From the NCBI RefSeq assembly GCF_000737595.1, contig NZ_CP006271.1:558001-622000 (forward strand): a DNA stretch of 64,000 nucleotides, given 5' to 3'. Below the pieces are notes generated by a model. That model made no database searches. It saw nothing but the letters and a program-made list of their open reading frames with translations, and was not told where the DNA came from. This DNA comes from Synechococcus sp. KORDI-52. Lineage in GTDB: Bacteria; Cyanobacteriota; Cyanobacteriia; PCC-6307; Cyanobiaceae. Position numbers and translations under genes: made by a program. Numbering within the stretch: position 1 is the first letter of the stretch; each line of letters opens with the position of its first letter. Of this stretch, positions 19,541 to 28,881 are shown piece after piece.

Positions 19541-19929
19541 TTGTCCGCCTCAGCACCGCTGACGCCTCTGGAACTGATCCAGGAACAGCCTGAGGTGGAT
19601 CGCCTGACCCTCCCTACCGGTACAACTGTTTTCAGTTCCGGTGAGCCTGTGCAGTTCATCCATGTGATTGAACGGGGATGGATGGAACTGAGCAGCGGTC
19701 CGATGAACCGCATTCGCTTTGGTCGCGGTGAATTGTTTTTCTATGAGGATCTGGTGGATGGCACCGAGTGCCACAGCCGTGATGCCACGGCGGTAACGCC
19801 CGTTTCGCTGTTCCGCTTAAGCCGCTCCAATTTTCTGGCGCTCATCCATCGGCACCCAACGCTGGTGCTGCAATTGCTCAGCAAACAGCACAGCCGGTTG
19901 CGGCAGCAGCGGGCTGATGCACGCCACTT

Positions 19930-19936
<7 letters not shown>
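19541..19936 (+). CDS. Stand-alone cyclic-nucleotide-binding-like domain protein (Crp-like, no DNA-binding domain)
   Basis: The 131-residue protein has a double-stranded beta-helix pattern of Crp-type sensor domains: a LPTGTTVFSSGEP turn, VIERGWMEL, the RGELFFYEDL phosphate-binding-cassette position, and a C-terminal helix (FLALIHRHPTLVLQLLSKQ). The classical cassette Arg/Ser pair is not evident. It ends right after the sensor domain, so no helix-turn-helix is present. The start is TTG at 19541, without a clear ribosome-binding site. It converges with speB, overlapping it by 7 bases. Confidence 0.7.
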
Positions 19937-21659
<1,723 letters not shown>

Positions 21660-21881
21660 TCATCTCTCCAGCTAAGGACCCAGGGGGGCCTCTCCCCAAA
21701 CACCACATGCAGCGCCATCAGCACAAAAAACACAACGGTCAGTGGTTTCGAGGTTTTGGTTCTCGAACTGCCGTCGACGAGGGCTGTACCTGTACCAGGC
21801 TCTTTCCGTCAGATCACGGTTGTGGCGTGATTGATTCACGCTGTAGAGGCATCTTGTTGTTCTTGACCCAGGAGATCCGCT

Positions 21882-22313
21882 GTGCAGGACCTGGTGGTGA
21901 ATGAGCGGTTGACCATTCCATCCAGGGACTTGCGCTGGCGCTTCAGCCGCTCATCCGGTCCCGGCGGACAGGGAGTCAACACCACCGATTCCCGTGTGGA
22001 GCTGCTTCTCGATGTGGCGAACTGCCCCTATCTGGGGCCATTTCGTCGCGCCCGACTGATGGAGCACTTCCAGGCCCGGTTGGTGGAGGGTTGCTTACGG
22101 GTTGTGGTCGCTGAAGAACGCTCCCAATGGCAGAACCGTCAGAAGGCGCTACATCGCATGGGGGAGCTGCTGCGGGAGGGTTTGCAGCCACCACCTCGCG
22201 CCCGCAAAGCCACCCGCCCCGGACGCGGTGCGGTGAAGCGGCGTTTGGACACGAAAAAAAGGCGTGGTGAGGTCAAGCGTCAACGGCGCAGCCGGCCATC
22301 CATGGACGATTGA
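21882..22313 (+). CDS. arfB: Peptidyl-tRNA hydrolase ArfB-like, RF-1 domain ribosome rescue factor
   Basis: The 143-residue protein is a codon-independent release factor homologue. The GGQ motif is in SGPGGQGVNTTDSRVE near residues 25-40, and the C-terminus is a strongly basic tail (RPGRGAVKRRLDTKKRRGEVK) of the kind ArfB inserts into the empty mRNA channel. It would free stalled ribosomes by hydrolysing peptidyl-tRNA. Translation begins at GTG 21882. It is convergent with mazG, 15 bases away. Confidence 0.88.
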   Translation: MQDLVVNERLTIPSRDLRWRFSRSSGPGGQGVNTTDSRVELLLDVANCPYLGPFRRARLMEHFQARLVEGCLRVVVAEERSQWQNRQKALHRMGELLREGLQPPPRARKATRPGRGAVKRRLDTKKRRGEVKRQRRSRPSMDD

Positions 22314-22327
22314 TTGACGTCAGACGA

Positions 22328-23143
22328 TCAGGTTTGTTCCGCCCGGATCGCCGCTTTGGCCTGTTTCCAGAGGGTCTCCAATTCGTGGATGCTGCGACCC
22401 TGCAGATCCCCATCCAGGGCAGCTTCCACGCGGGAGAAGCGGTCGAGAAAGCGCTGATTCGTCCCGGCGAGACCCTCTTCCGGTTCGATGTGGCACCAAC
22501 GCGCCACGTTCACCAGGGTGAAGAGCAGATCGCCGAGTTCCTCCTGGGCATGGTCTCGGTTGCCGTTGGCCACGGCCTCCTTGAGCTCGTCCAGCTCTTC
22601 ATGGACTTTCTCCCAGACGCCGGCCATGTCGTCCCACTCGAAGCCGGCCTTGGCTGCTTTCTTCGAGATGGTCATCGCTCCAGCAAGGGCCGGCAGTCCG
22701 CGCACCTTGGATCTGAGTCGGTCGCTTAACGGGCTGGTGGAGCCGCACAGGGCCGCCGCCTGCTCCTCCATCTTGATCGCCTCCCAGCTGCGTCGCACAT
22801 CGGCACTGCTGCTGGCCTTGGCATGGCCGAACACATGGGGGTGACGGCGGATCAGCTTGTCGCTGATGCCATCGGCAATCGCATCGAGATTAAACCGTTG
22901 CTCCTCCCTGGCGATCTGCGCATGCAGCATCACCTGCAACAGCAGGTCGCCGAGCTCCTCCCTCAGGTGGTTGTCATCTCCATGACGGATGGCATCAGCC
23001 ACCTCGTGGGCTTCCTCCAACACGTAGGGCACCAAGGATGAATGGGTTTGTTCCAGATCCCAGGGACAGCCCGTTGCCGGATCCCTGAGTTTTGCCACGA
23101 CATCAATCAGTCGTTGCAGCGCATCAGACGGAGCGTTGGCCAT
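22328..23143 (-). CDS. mazG: Nucleoside triphosphate pyrophosphohydrolase
   Basis: The 271-residue protein has two tandem MazG domains. The first starts LRDPATGCPWDLEQTHSSLVPY and includes EEAHEVADAI and EELGDLLLQV; the second includes ELDELKEAV and EELGDLLFTLVNVARW. These acidic motifs bind Mg and the triphosphate. The enzyme hydrolyses NTPs to NMP and pyrophosphate and probably cleans non-canonical nucleotides. It lies 33 bases after the membrane protein gene. Confidence 0.93.
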   Translation of the reverse strand: MANAPSDALQRLIDVVAKLRDPATGCPWDLEQTHSSLVPYVLEEAHEVADAIRHGDDNHLREELGDLLLQVMLHAQIAREEQRFNLDAIADGISDKLIRRHPHVFGHAKASSSADVRRSWEAIKMEEQAAALCGSTSPLSDRLRSKVRGLPALAGAMTISKKAAKAGFEWDDMAGVWEKVHEELDELKEAVANGNRDHAQEELGDLLFTLVNVARWCHIEPEEGLAGTNQRFLDRFSRVEAALDGDLQGRSIHELETLWKQAKAAIRAEQT

Positions 23144-23176
23144 GAAGGAGCAACAACCGGGGCAACGCCCACCTTC

Positions 23177-23686
23177 TCACCGCTGTCGTTTGTTCGACCA
23201 TTCCTGGGGCCAGGGGTCGCCATCGAGGATGAGATGGATCCACGCGCTGCCCTCCAACCCCACCGCCAGGCCGATGCACTCACGCGGGTACTGGCTGATC
23301 AGTTGCTGGAGACCTGTCAGGAGCATCGATGGCGAAAGTGCTGGAATCGCCATGGTGGCGATGAGGCACCAGCTCAGCAGCACGCTCAGTCGCAGGCTTG
23401 ATCCAAGCAGTGGACCATGGGACCAGAGCGATCGATGGGGAATCAGACGTCGGTAGGGCCACCAGAGGAAGCCGAGGGCTCCCCATCGCCGCAGGGCGTT
23501 TGATCGCGTATCAAGATCAGGGGAAAGCCAGAGCCCCCCGACCAGGCAGCTCGCCATGGCAATCAGGGCTGCAGGGAGTCCAGCCACCAATCCGGTTGCG
23601 AGCCCGAGAGGGAGACTCAGGATCCAGATGCTTTGATCATGCTGGCGACCCGATGCCAACCCGTTGGAAGTCTGGTTTGATCCCAA
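23177..23686 (-). CDS. Membrane protein, DUF2227-like putative metal-binding family
   Basis: The 169-residue protein has several hydrophobic segments (about residues 20-55, 65-80, 95-115), a WLSPDLDTRS motif near residue 53 and a HRSLWSHGPLLGS motif near 83-96, as in cyanobacterial DUF2227 proteins that resemble membrane-bound metal-dependent hydrolases of the YdjM type. Histidines and aspartates in those motifs are candidate ligands. Function is unknown. It is upstream of mazG in the same direction and 31 bases from the divergent tRNA gene. Confidence 0.65.
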   Translation of the reverse strand: MGSNQTSNGLASGRQHDQSIWILSLPLGLATGLVAGLPAALIAMASCLVGGLWLSPDLDTRSNALRRWGALGFLWWPYRRLIPHRSLWSHGPLLGSSLRLSVLLSWCLIATMAIPALSPSMLLTGLQQLISQYPRECIGLAVGLEGSAWIHLILDGDPWPQEWSNKRQR

Positions 23687-23717
23687 CCTGACGCGTTGAG
23701 GCAGAATCTGTAAACAA

Positions 23718-23789
23718 GGGCGATTAGCTCAGCGGTAGAGCACCTCCCTTACAAGGAGATTGTCACTGGTTCGATCCCAGTATCGCCCA
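23718..23789 (+). tRNA. trnV: tRNA-Val (UAC anticodon)
   Basis: The 72-base cloverleaf has a 7-bp acceptor stem (GGGCGAT with ATCGCCC), D stem GCTC/GAGC, anticodon loop CTTACAA with anticodon TAC (reads GUA/GUG), and the T loop TTCGATC. The lower base pair of the anticodon stem (C with A) is mismatched, the other four are normal. A follows the acceptor stem as discriminator; CCA is not encoded. Confidence 0.95.
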
Positions 23790-23942
23790 TTTTCACCATT
23801 GGCTTCTGCTGATTCCGGATGAGCCAAGGTTTCAAGGCTGTTGCTTGCATGGCGTGACCTTGATTCGCTCAGGCTCATCGGATTGTCAAGATCAACCAAG
23901 GGTTGATTCATTGTTTGGTGCGTAACAGTTCATTTAGGATGA

Positions 23943-24158
23943 ATGTGTGTAGAGGAGGTTCATGGAAACTCCTCTCTTCAGGCTTTCTGTAGCCGTGTTA
24001 ATTCTTCGGCAACCCCGGCCGATTATTTGTTTGGCTGCGTCTTGCTGGCTGTAATTTTTTTGTTGGTGTCCGCGTTTCTTTCCGTTCAGCAATATTCAAC
24101 AGGCGGAACCATTCAGATTCAGCACGCCGAATTTATTTATCGAGTGCGACACAGTTGA
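23943..24158 (+). CDS. Candidate small single-span membrane protein
   Basis: A 71-codon frame from ATG 23943 contains one clear transmembrane segment (about residues 27-49, DYLFGCVLLAVIFLLVSAFLS). AGGA stands four bases before the ATG, which is close. A competing start at 23962, with a good GAGGAGG, opens a different 30-codon frame, so the real N-terminus is open. No function can be given. It lies 154 bases after tRNA-Val in an AT-rich region. Confidence 0.4.
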   Translation: MCVEEVHGNSSLQAFCSRVNSSATPADYLFGCVLLAVIFLLVSAFLSVQQYSTGGTIQIQHAEFIYRVRHS

Positions 24159-24509
24159 GATTGTAGGCAGCGAGAAAGCCAATCGATGGCCTAAGAGCGT
24201 TTTTAAAAGTGTTTAAGCGTTTAATTTTAAGTATTAAGGAGGCTTTGATTGTTGCTGCTGATCGCATCAATTGTCTTGGTTGATTTTCGGTTAGCAAGGC
24301 TGGGTGCAGCTTCTCGCTCCTCATTTTTATCTGTTGCTGCTGCATTGTGTGGGGTCTGTGGATCTTGCCGGTGCTGAGCTTCGCTGCCGGTTGCGTGGTC
24401 TACGCCATTGTGGTTTTGCCAATGTAACCACATCTTTAGGAATTGAGGTTGAAAAATTTAGAGTTGACCAGAGTTCATTGAAAGGGAAGGAGAGGTCTGG
24501 CTTTCGTGC
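24159..24509. other. AT-rich gene-poor stretch after the small membrane ORF
   Basis: These 351 bases have lower GC than the flanks, with runs of T/A around 24190-24240. No frame here has convincing coding character. One unstarted plus-strand frame ending at a TAA near 24428 encodes a hydrophobic run (ILPVLSFAAGCVVYAIVVLP), which might be the remnant of a small membrane protein. No hairpin terminator or RNA gene was recognised. Confidence 0.35.
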
Positions 24510-24740
24510 ATGTTGTTAATGGTTCAGGGAAATATTGCCCAGGTGACGACAGGGCATGCTCTGACGGCATTGAAGGTCAGCCTTGGTGTGCTTGTTGCTT
24601 ATGTGGTGGCTAAAAAGATTCTCAGAGTTGATCGTTTTTGGAAGACGCTTGTCTTGCTTGCGGCAATTACGGCTGTAATTGATTTTTTAATTCACCCGAC
24701 GCACGTCGGTGAGGCCTGGTCTGAAGCTGTCTTGGCGTAG
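24510..24740 (+). CDS. Small membrane protein of unknown function
   Basis: The 76-residue frame begins at ATG 24510, with a second ATG at 24519 equally possible. It has two hydrophobic segments (about residues 22-36 and 45-60) separated by a basic KKILRVDRFWK loop, and ends in an acidic tail. Purine-rich GGAAGGAGAGG lies about 15-25 bases upstream. No family was recognised. It stands alone in the gene-poor region after tRNA-Val. Confidence 0.5.
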   Translation: MLLMVQGNIAQVTTGHALTALKVSLGVLVAYVVAKKILRVDRFWKTLVLLAAITAVIDFLIHPTHVGEAWSEAVLA

Positions 24741-24927
24741 GGGCAAGTGCCTTTGCAACGGTTGGTCATTTTATTGCAAATCCCTATCAAAAATTATGAG
24801 GTGCTAGCACTCTGAGCAGCCCTGTGATCTCAATCAAGATCGGTTGGGTGTTAACGCGGATCATTATTCATTGTGATTGGTTTGAGTGCCAACTTGTGAT
24901 CCGTTGTTTTGCGTTGTTGTTGGTTGG

Positions 24928-25395
24928 TTAGAGGGGCATTGGCGGACCCATGGATCCGGGATCCAAAATGACGCCTTGATTGACATAACCAATAATAATT
25001 TCTGCCCATGAGCGGCCTTTCTGAAGATCCTTTTTGACGCTCCATTCGATTTCTGCAATCTCTTGCTCAGGCAGGTTAAGTGCGGCAAGTAACTCGCGGT
25101 AAGCCTCGCGCTCTTGTGAGTTGATGTTCTCCTCTTCTGCTGTATTTTTTGAAACCCCAGCAACCAATCCTGCGATACGAGCTGCCAAGGCTTTGTCGCC
25201 AGGATTCTCAAGGCGTTGTGCAAGTTCAGTCAGGCTGGGGAGGTGATTCAAATCCATCGGCTCACCAGCGCTCAGGCCATGTCGGTTGGGAAGATCGAGG
25301 ATTAAATCTTTTTCTTCATCGGATATGGATCCATCGCTGAGTGCCATCACTTGGGCGATTGTGAGAAGTGTCGCGTCAATTGGTTTTGATTCCAT
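24928..25395 (-). CDS. TerB-like (tellurite resistance TerB domain) protein
   Basis: The 155-residue helical, acidic protein has the TerB/DjlA-like opening: ATLLTIAQVMALSDGSISDEEKDLILDL, where an acidic DGSISDEE turn follows a helix. The C-terminus has GRSWAEIIIGYVNQG. TerB-like domains are found in stress and membrane-associated proteins and may bind metal. Cytosolic; no signal peptide. It is an isolated gene in the region after tRNA-Val. The ATG at 25395 is the only sensible start. Confidence 0.65.
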   Translation of the reverse strand: MESKPIDATLLTIAQVMALSDGSISDEEKDLILDLPNRHGLSAGEPMDLNHLPSLTELAQRLENPGDKALAARIAGLVAGVSKNTAEEENINSQEREAYRELLAALNLPEQEIAEIEWSVKKDLQKGRSWAEIIIGYVNQGVILDPGSMGPPMPL

Positions 25396-25554
25396 TGGCT
25401 TTAATGAGGCTGTTTGTTTCTTCCAGACTGGCCCTCGCTTGCCCCAGCACCCATCAACTCAACGAATTTTGTTGGAAAAACTGACTTTTAATTGAGCCGT
25501 CTCCTCCCGTCTCATGCTCCAGGATGGCGGAATGGGTGACGGCCAAGCTGGTGG

Positions 25555-25815
25555 TTAGAAGCGCAAGCCGTGCGCCTTGCGAAGTCGATCATTGCTGACC
25601 AAGCACGTCCCCACATCAGGCTGAAGTGTGCTGGGTCGAAATTCAGTGTTCTCAAGAGGCTCAGTCGACTTCCCTCGCATCCAAACAAGTTGTCCGGTTG
25701 AAGCGTCACGTTTGCACTTCACCCACTCAGCAGCGTGCACCAGTGGAGCGCAAGAGATCAGCACTCCAACAATGACCAGCCAATGCGCTGAATGAGGGTT
25801 TGACATCTGGCTCAT
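25555..25815 (-). CDS. Small exported protein of unknown function
   Basis: The 86-residue frame begins with a typical signal peptide (HWLVIVGVLISCAPLVHAAEW, cleavage probably after AHA or HAA). The mature part is about 57 residues with two cysteines (KCKRD and GTCLV) that could form a disulfide, and basic ends. No family recognised. It would lie in the periplasm. It is on the same strand as the TerB-like gene, 159 bases upstream of it. Confidence 0.5.
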   Translation of the reverse strand: MSQMSNPHSAHWLVIVGVLISCAPLVHAAEWVKCKRDASTGQLVWMRGKSTEPLENTEFRPSTLQPDVGTCLVSNDRLRKAHGLRF

Positions 25816-26175
25816 TGAATTCCGGTGATGAGGTGATCAACTGCAGCAGCGCGTCGCGATGAGTGTTGCCGGCCCGATCGCCCGATCGAATCATTCGACT
25901 CTGATGGTGAAAACCTTGCTGCGTCAGCTGCACGTCCAATAAACCGAGCTTTCAGTCACAAGCCACCCTCCCCTGAGCTGCTGACGTGCAGGGCATGCCG
26001 TTGAAAGGGTGCTCGATCGGTCGTCAGGGCAGCCCTCAGCCTTCGTTCAAGGACGCATGGCGTTCATCCTGGTGCTCTGGCGGCGCCTACGGATGAACGG
26101 AGAAACTACCTTCTGCACTGGCTTGTTCAGCTGCCAGCATCTCTGCCATCCTCGCCATCAAGACAACGTTCAGGA
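25816..26175. other. Intergenic stretch without a convincing gene
   Basis: Short frames occur on both strands, but their translations look like shadows (rich in His, Arg and Cys, no hydrophobic periodicity). A short tandem-like GATCGCCCGATCG occurs near 25875. A 27-codon plus-strand frame starts at 25859 but lacks support. I see no RNA gene or terminator here. Confidence 0.4.
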
Positions 26176-26514
26176 TCACCCAAGACCTGTTTGGCGAGCC
26201 CACTCGCTGGCCTGTGCGAAGCTTGAGCCACGCCGAAGAGCCTCGATGGAGGCCCACAGCGCGAGAACCGATAACTCGATTCCATGAACCGAAGATCCAG
26301 CACTCCTCCCAGGGAGTGGCGCCCGGCCGGCAGCAGTGTCAGCCGCATTGACCTCAGCGGCTATGCCTCGGCCCAGCATCGCCGTTTTTTGAAAGCCGCA
26401 GCTGATCAGGCGTCCAGGGAGCCAATGCATCACTGAGACTCTCCTTCGGGTCAGAAGGAGCCAGAGCTGCATTAGGGCGTTCAGGATGCGTCTCGTCTGT
26501 CGGGCACCAGTCAT
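26176..26514 (-). CDS. Candidate orphan ORF, 112 residues
   Basis: The frame has no recognised domain. Its C-terminal half (GIELSVLALWASIEALRRGSSFAQASEWARQTGLG) looks like a regular amphipathic helix pair, while the N-terminal half is rich in basic residues. A reading-frame change near the stop would extend it by a short acidic tail seen in another frame. It has no neighbours within 300 bases on its strand. It may be a real orphan or a degraded gene. Confidence 0.3.
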   Translation of the reverse strand: MTGARQTRRILNALMQLWLLLTRRRVSVMHWLPGRLISCGFQKTAMLGRGIAAEVNAADTAAGRAPLPGRSAGSSVHGIELSVLALWASIEALRRGSSFAQASEWARQTGLG

Positions 26515-26567
26515 TCAGACGGGTCAGCAAGACGGATCAGCGTCCGTTTGATGTGGACTTTGGCTCT

Positions 26568-26663
26568 TCAGCCCTTTCCCTCCGTGTCCATGCCGCGACG
26601 GATCAGGCTTTGTGTCAACCAGAGCAGTCCGATGAAGCCCGCTGTGACGATGAGGAGTGACAA
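26568..26663 (-). CDS. Candidate 31-residue membrane peptide
   Basis: From a TTG at 26663 the minus strand encodes a hydrophobic helix, SLLIVTAGFIGLLWLTQSL, then a charged IRRGMDTEGKG end. The layout (one membrane span, charged C-terminus) is that of small photosynthetic or membrane-stress peptides, but I cannot assign it to one. There is no ATG and no clear ribosome-binding site; the frame is closed by TAG upstream. Confidence 0.3.
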   Translation of the reverse strand: MSLLIVTAGFIGLLWLTQSLIRRGMDTEGKG

Positions 26664-26750
26664 TATCCAGACTTGGCATCGATCCTTTGGACGCTACTCA
26701 AGGCCTGACGGCATCATGATGAAAATCTGAGCTGCCCGGGGCATTCGGTG

Positions 26751-26936
26751 ATGCAACTCGTCGTCGCACTTGTGGTTCCCATTGTTCTGTTGGTGGGCCT
26801 CACAGCACTCCTGGCCAGTGGCCGCCTGGTGTTGTCTCGGAATGCAGCATGGCTCCTGGCCCGTCAGAACACCATCTGGATGGCTGGCATCGTGGCGCTT
26901 GCCGCTGCTGCGGTGGTGGTTGCCCTGCAGCGTTGA
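26751..26936 (+). CDS. Small two-span membrane protein
   Basis: From ATG 26751 (a GTG at 26748 is adjacent) the frame encodes 61 residues with two hydrophobic segments: VVALVVPIVLLVGLTALLAS and IWMAGIVALAAAAVVVAL, linked by a basic RLVLSRNAAWLLARQ stretch. Hydropathy makes it believable despite the lack of a recognised family. It stands between the gene-poor stretch and the convergent 101-residue protein gene. Confidence 0.5.
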   Translation: MQLVVALVVPIVLLVGLTALLASGRLVLSRNAAWLLARQNTIWMAGIVALAAAAVVVALQR

Positions 26937-27055
26937 ACTTGGTCAGCAACAGAACGATCTGGATGCTTTCTTGGCTGGAGCAGGATTCGAGTGAGGCTTC
27001 ATCGGCGTCTTCTCTTGCCAGACGGATAAGCGCTTGCTTGCTCAGTGCATGACCA

Positions 27056-27084
27056 TGGAGGAGTGGGTTGTCCCCACTCCTCCA
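27056..27084 (-). terminator. Perfect 12-bp hairpin downstream of the 101-residue conserved protein
   Basis: TGGAGGAGTGGG (27056-27067) and its reverse complement (27073-27084) flank a 5-base loop, 11 bases after the minus-strand stop at 27095. No U tract follows. A transcript end is inferred. Confidence 0.6.
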
Positions 27085-27094
27085 GATGATTTGA

Positions 27095-27400
27095 TCAGCG
27101 GCTGCTGGAGCGTTTGCGCACAACTCTCGGGGTCTCTCGATCGGTTTTGGCTTCTGGTTCAGAGACCGTCTTGTCTTCGCCGCTTGCTTCCCCTTGTCCG
27201 GGCTCGTCGTCGGGTTCCTGCGCTTCGATCACGCCGAGCACCATGGCCGCTTCCAGCTGATCGCTCATGTCACCAATCGTGAGCAGGGCTTTCAAGACCA
27301 GCTGGGCGCGAGGCGCTTTTGGAAGACCTGGACGGAGCTTTTTGGTGGTGTTCCACAGCTCCAGGGCCACTTCCTTCAGCAGTTCCTTGTCAGCAGCCAT
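27095..27400 (-). CDS. Conserved cyanobacterial protein, probably TIGR03894 family
   Basis: The 101-residue protein begins MAADKELLKEVALELWNTTKKLRPGLPKAPRAQLVLKAL, which I associate with the TIGR03894 family of cyanobacterial proteins of unknown function. The N-terminal 55 residues look like a compact helical domain; the rest is a low-complexity acidic tail ending in a basic VRKRSSSR. The ATG at 27400 is preferred to one at 27409. A perfect hairpin follows the stop. Confidence 0.65.
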   Translation of the reverse strand: MAADKELLKEVALELWNTTKKLRPGLPKAPRAQLVLKALLTIGDMSDQLEAAMVLGVIEAQEPDDEPGQGEASGEDKTVSEPEAKTDRETPRVVRKRSSSR

Positions 27401-27457
27401 TCGATTCAAACGTGAATCGCACCATTCTCGTCATCGAGGGGTGGTCCCCCTCCCGAA

Positions 27458-27694
27458 TCAGAAGCAGAAGGGCAGGAATTGGGTGTGGCAGGCGGCATAG
27501 CCATCCACGAGGGGACCCAAGCCGATCTGGTGGATGATGCCGGCACCGGTGAGGCCTTCGGTGATGATTCCGATCACGATGCCGAGCATGGCGGCACGGC
27601 CGTTGAAGCGTTCGGCTTTTTTGAGCTGCTCCATGTGGATGTCGCGGGCGGCGACGCCCTGGAACCATGAGTCGTTGGCTTGGGTGGTTTTCAT
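27458..27694 (-). CDS. hli: High-light-inducible protein (Hlip), chlorophyll a/b-binding-like
   Basis: The 78-residue protein has the single-helix Hlip pattern, with the chlorophyll-binding ERFNGRAAMLGIVIGIITE around residues 30-48, an Arg/Glu/Asn set as in LHC helix I/III. It inserts in thylakoid membranes and protects photosystem assembly intermediates under high light. The C-terminus is an atypical hydrophobic tail with a cysteine near its end. ATG 27694 is preferred to the TTG at 27703. It follows the MBL-fold gene by 38 bases. Confidence 0.92.
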   Translation of the reverse strand: MKTTQANDSWFQGVAARDIHMEQLKKAERFNGRAAMLGIVIGIITEGLTGAGIIHQIGLGPLVDGYAACHTQFLPFCF

Positions 27695-27732
27695 CGAGCT
27701 CAAGCAGTTGTTACAAAGCTTAATTCAAAAAC

Positions 27733-28470
27733 TTAGTTTTTCAGCAGCAGGCGTTCCCCAGGCGTGGGATCGGTCCAGCTGCTGCTGGCCGGCAACTGAG
27801 ATCCCGTGCTGGCCACCGTTCCTTTCATCTGCAGGGCCCGGCTCAGGACGCCGCCGAATTGCACGTCGCCCCCGGATGTGCTGGCGAGCACCGTCCTGGG
27901 TTGGAAGCGTTCCATCAGTTGCGGCACCACGGAACAACCTTTTACGAACGCCCCAAGAGCGGGCAGCCCCAGATCCACCATTGGCGTGATCACGGCATCC
28001 AGCGGTTGTGGCTCCAGGGCTGGATCGAGAAAACCGTGGGGTTCCAGATAAAGCGAGCCTGCCGGATGTTCCAACACATAACCGTTTTCCACCATGGGCA
28101 CTGGCGCGCCGGCGCTGGCGCGCACCTGCAGCTCCAGGTGGGTTGTGCTCTCTCCGGGGGAGACGGCTTTCACGCTGGTGAAGCCCAGGCGTTCCACCAC
28201 CCGTCCTGCGGCCACCGATCCAATGACGGGCAGGGTTTTTGGCAACAGGGACAGGGTCTCTGGGTGGGCATGATCAGCAAGCCCCTGGGTGAGCAAGAGC
28301 AGATCCAGGTTCTCCGGGATGGCGCGCTCGCAGGGCAGTTCCCCTTTCAGCAGCCACTCTCCCGGAGGGAAACTCAGACGTCCACGCAGCCAGGGATCCA
28401 CCAGAACACGGAAATCATCGAATTCGAGTAACCAGCCATTGGCTCCGTAGTAAGTGGCGGCCAGGGTCAT
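27733..28470 (-). CDS. MBL-fold metallo-hydrolase-like protein
   Basis: The 245-residue protein is a UlaG-like metallo-beta-lactamase fold: TYYGANGWLLEFDDFRVLVDPWL at the N-terminus and LLLTQGLADHAHPETL near residues 57-72. The usual HxHxDH is reduced to GLADHAH here, so the classical metal site is incomplete and hydrolase activity is doubtful. The C-terminal part contains SSxGGD-type loops. Its ATG at 28470 overlaps the Fur-family gene stop by 4 bases, so the two are coupled and may share a metal- or oxidant-linked job. Confidence 0.75.
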   Translation of the reverse strand: MTLAATYYGANGWLLEFDDFRVLVDPWLRGRLSFPPGEWLLKGELPCERAIPENLDLLLLTQGLADHAHPETLSLLPKTLPVIGSVAAGRVVERLGFTSVKAVSPGESTTHLELQVRASAGAPVPMVENGYVLEHPAGSLYLEPHGFLDPALEPQPLDAVITPMVDLGLPALGAFVKGCSVVPQLMERFQPRTVLASTSGGDVQFGGVLSRALQMKGTVASTGSQLPASSSWTDPTPGERLLLKN

Positions 28471-28877
28471 GACAAGCTTTGCTGCCGCTCGCGGCAGTCA
28501 CTGCAGAGACCGAAGAATTCAAGCGTGTGAAACAGAAGATCGAAGCCTTTGCGTCCGTCTTCGGGTACCTCAATGTTGTGAATCGGACAGTGATCGAGCG
28601 CCTGTGTTTTGCCGCAATCGACGCAGGTGAGGTGGTGGCGATCCAGCTCCAGCGGCGCGTAAAGCGCTTCACCGTTGGGCAGATGACGGCAACGCACCAG
28701 GCCGCGTTGCTGGAGTTGACGCAGATTGCGATACACCGTGGCCAGGCCCATGGTTTGCTCGGGTTCCAGGCTGCGGTGCAGTTGCTGACCGCTCATTTCA
28801 TCCCTGCAGGATTGAAGTTTCTCCAGCAACACCTTCTGGCGGGGATTGATCTTGGTTGAGGGACGTCGAGTGGCCAT
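28467..28877 (-). CDS. Fur-family metalloregulator, possibly Zur
   Basis: The 136-residue protein has a winged-helix domain (NPRQKVLLEKLQSC to TVYRNLRQLQQRGLV), then the dimerisation domain with CVDCG and, near the C-terminus, CSDCRE, the two CxxC motifs of the structural zinc site. HHLTCVDC and the HNIEVPEDGRKGFDLLFHTLEFFG segment hold possible sensory ligands. Fur, Zur and PerR cannot be told apart reliably; Zur is a reasonable guess because of the two CxxC motifs and short length. The start at 28877 avoids overlap with the fusion gene stop by 4 bases. Confidence 0.85.
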   Translation of the reverse strand: MATRRPSTKINPRQKVLLEKLQSCRDEMSGQQLHRSLEPEQTMGLATVYRNLRQLQQRGLVRCRHLPNGEALYAPLELDRHHLTCVDCGKTQALDHCPIHNIEVPEDGRKGFDLLFHTLEFFGLCSDCRERQQSLS

Positions 28878-28881
28878 GGTG

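Noticed and set aside
23729-23911. 60-codon minus-strand ORF overlapping tRNA-Val
   Set aside because: It translates the complement of the tRNA, a common false gene.
24226-24433. 68-codon minus-strand ORF
   Set aside because: Low-complexity Gln/Asn/His-rich translation with no start context.
23718-27094. Genomic island with attachment site at tRNA-Val
   Set aside because: No integrase and no repeat of the tRNA 3' end was found by eye; only the gene-poor character is reported.
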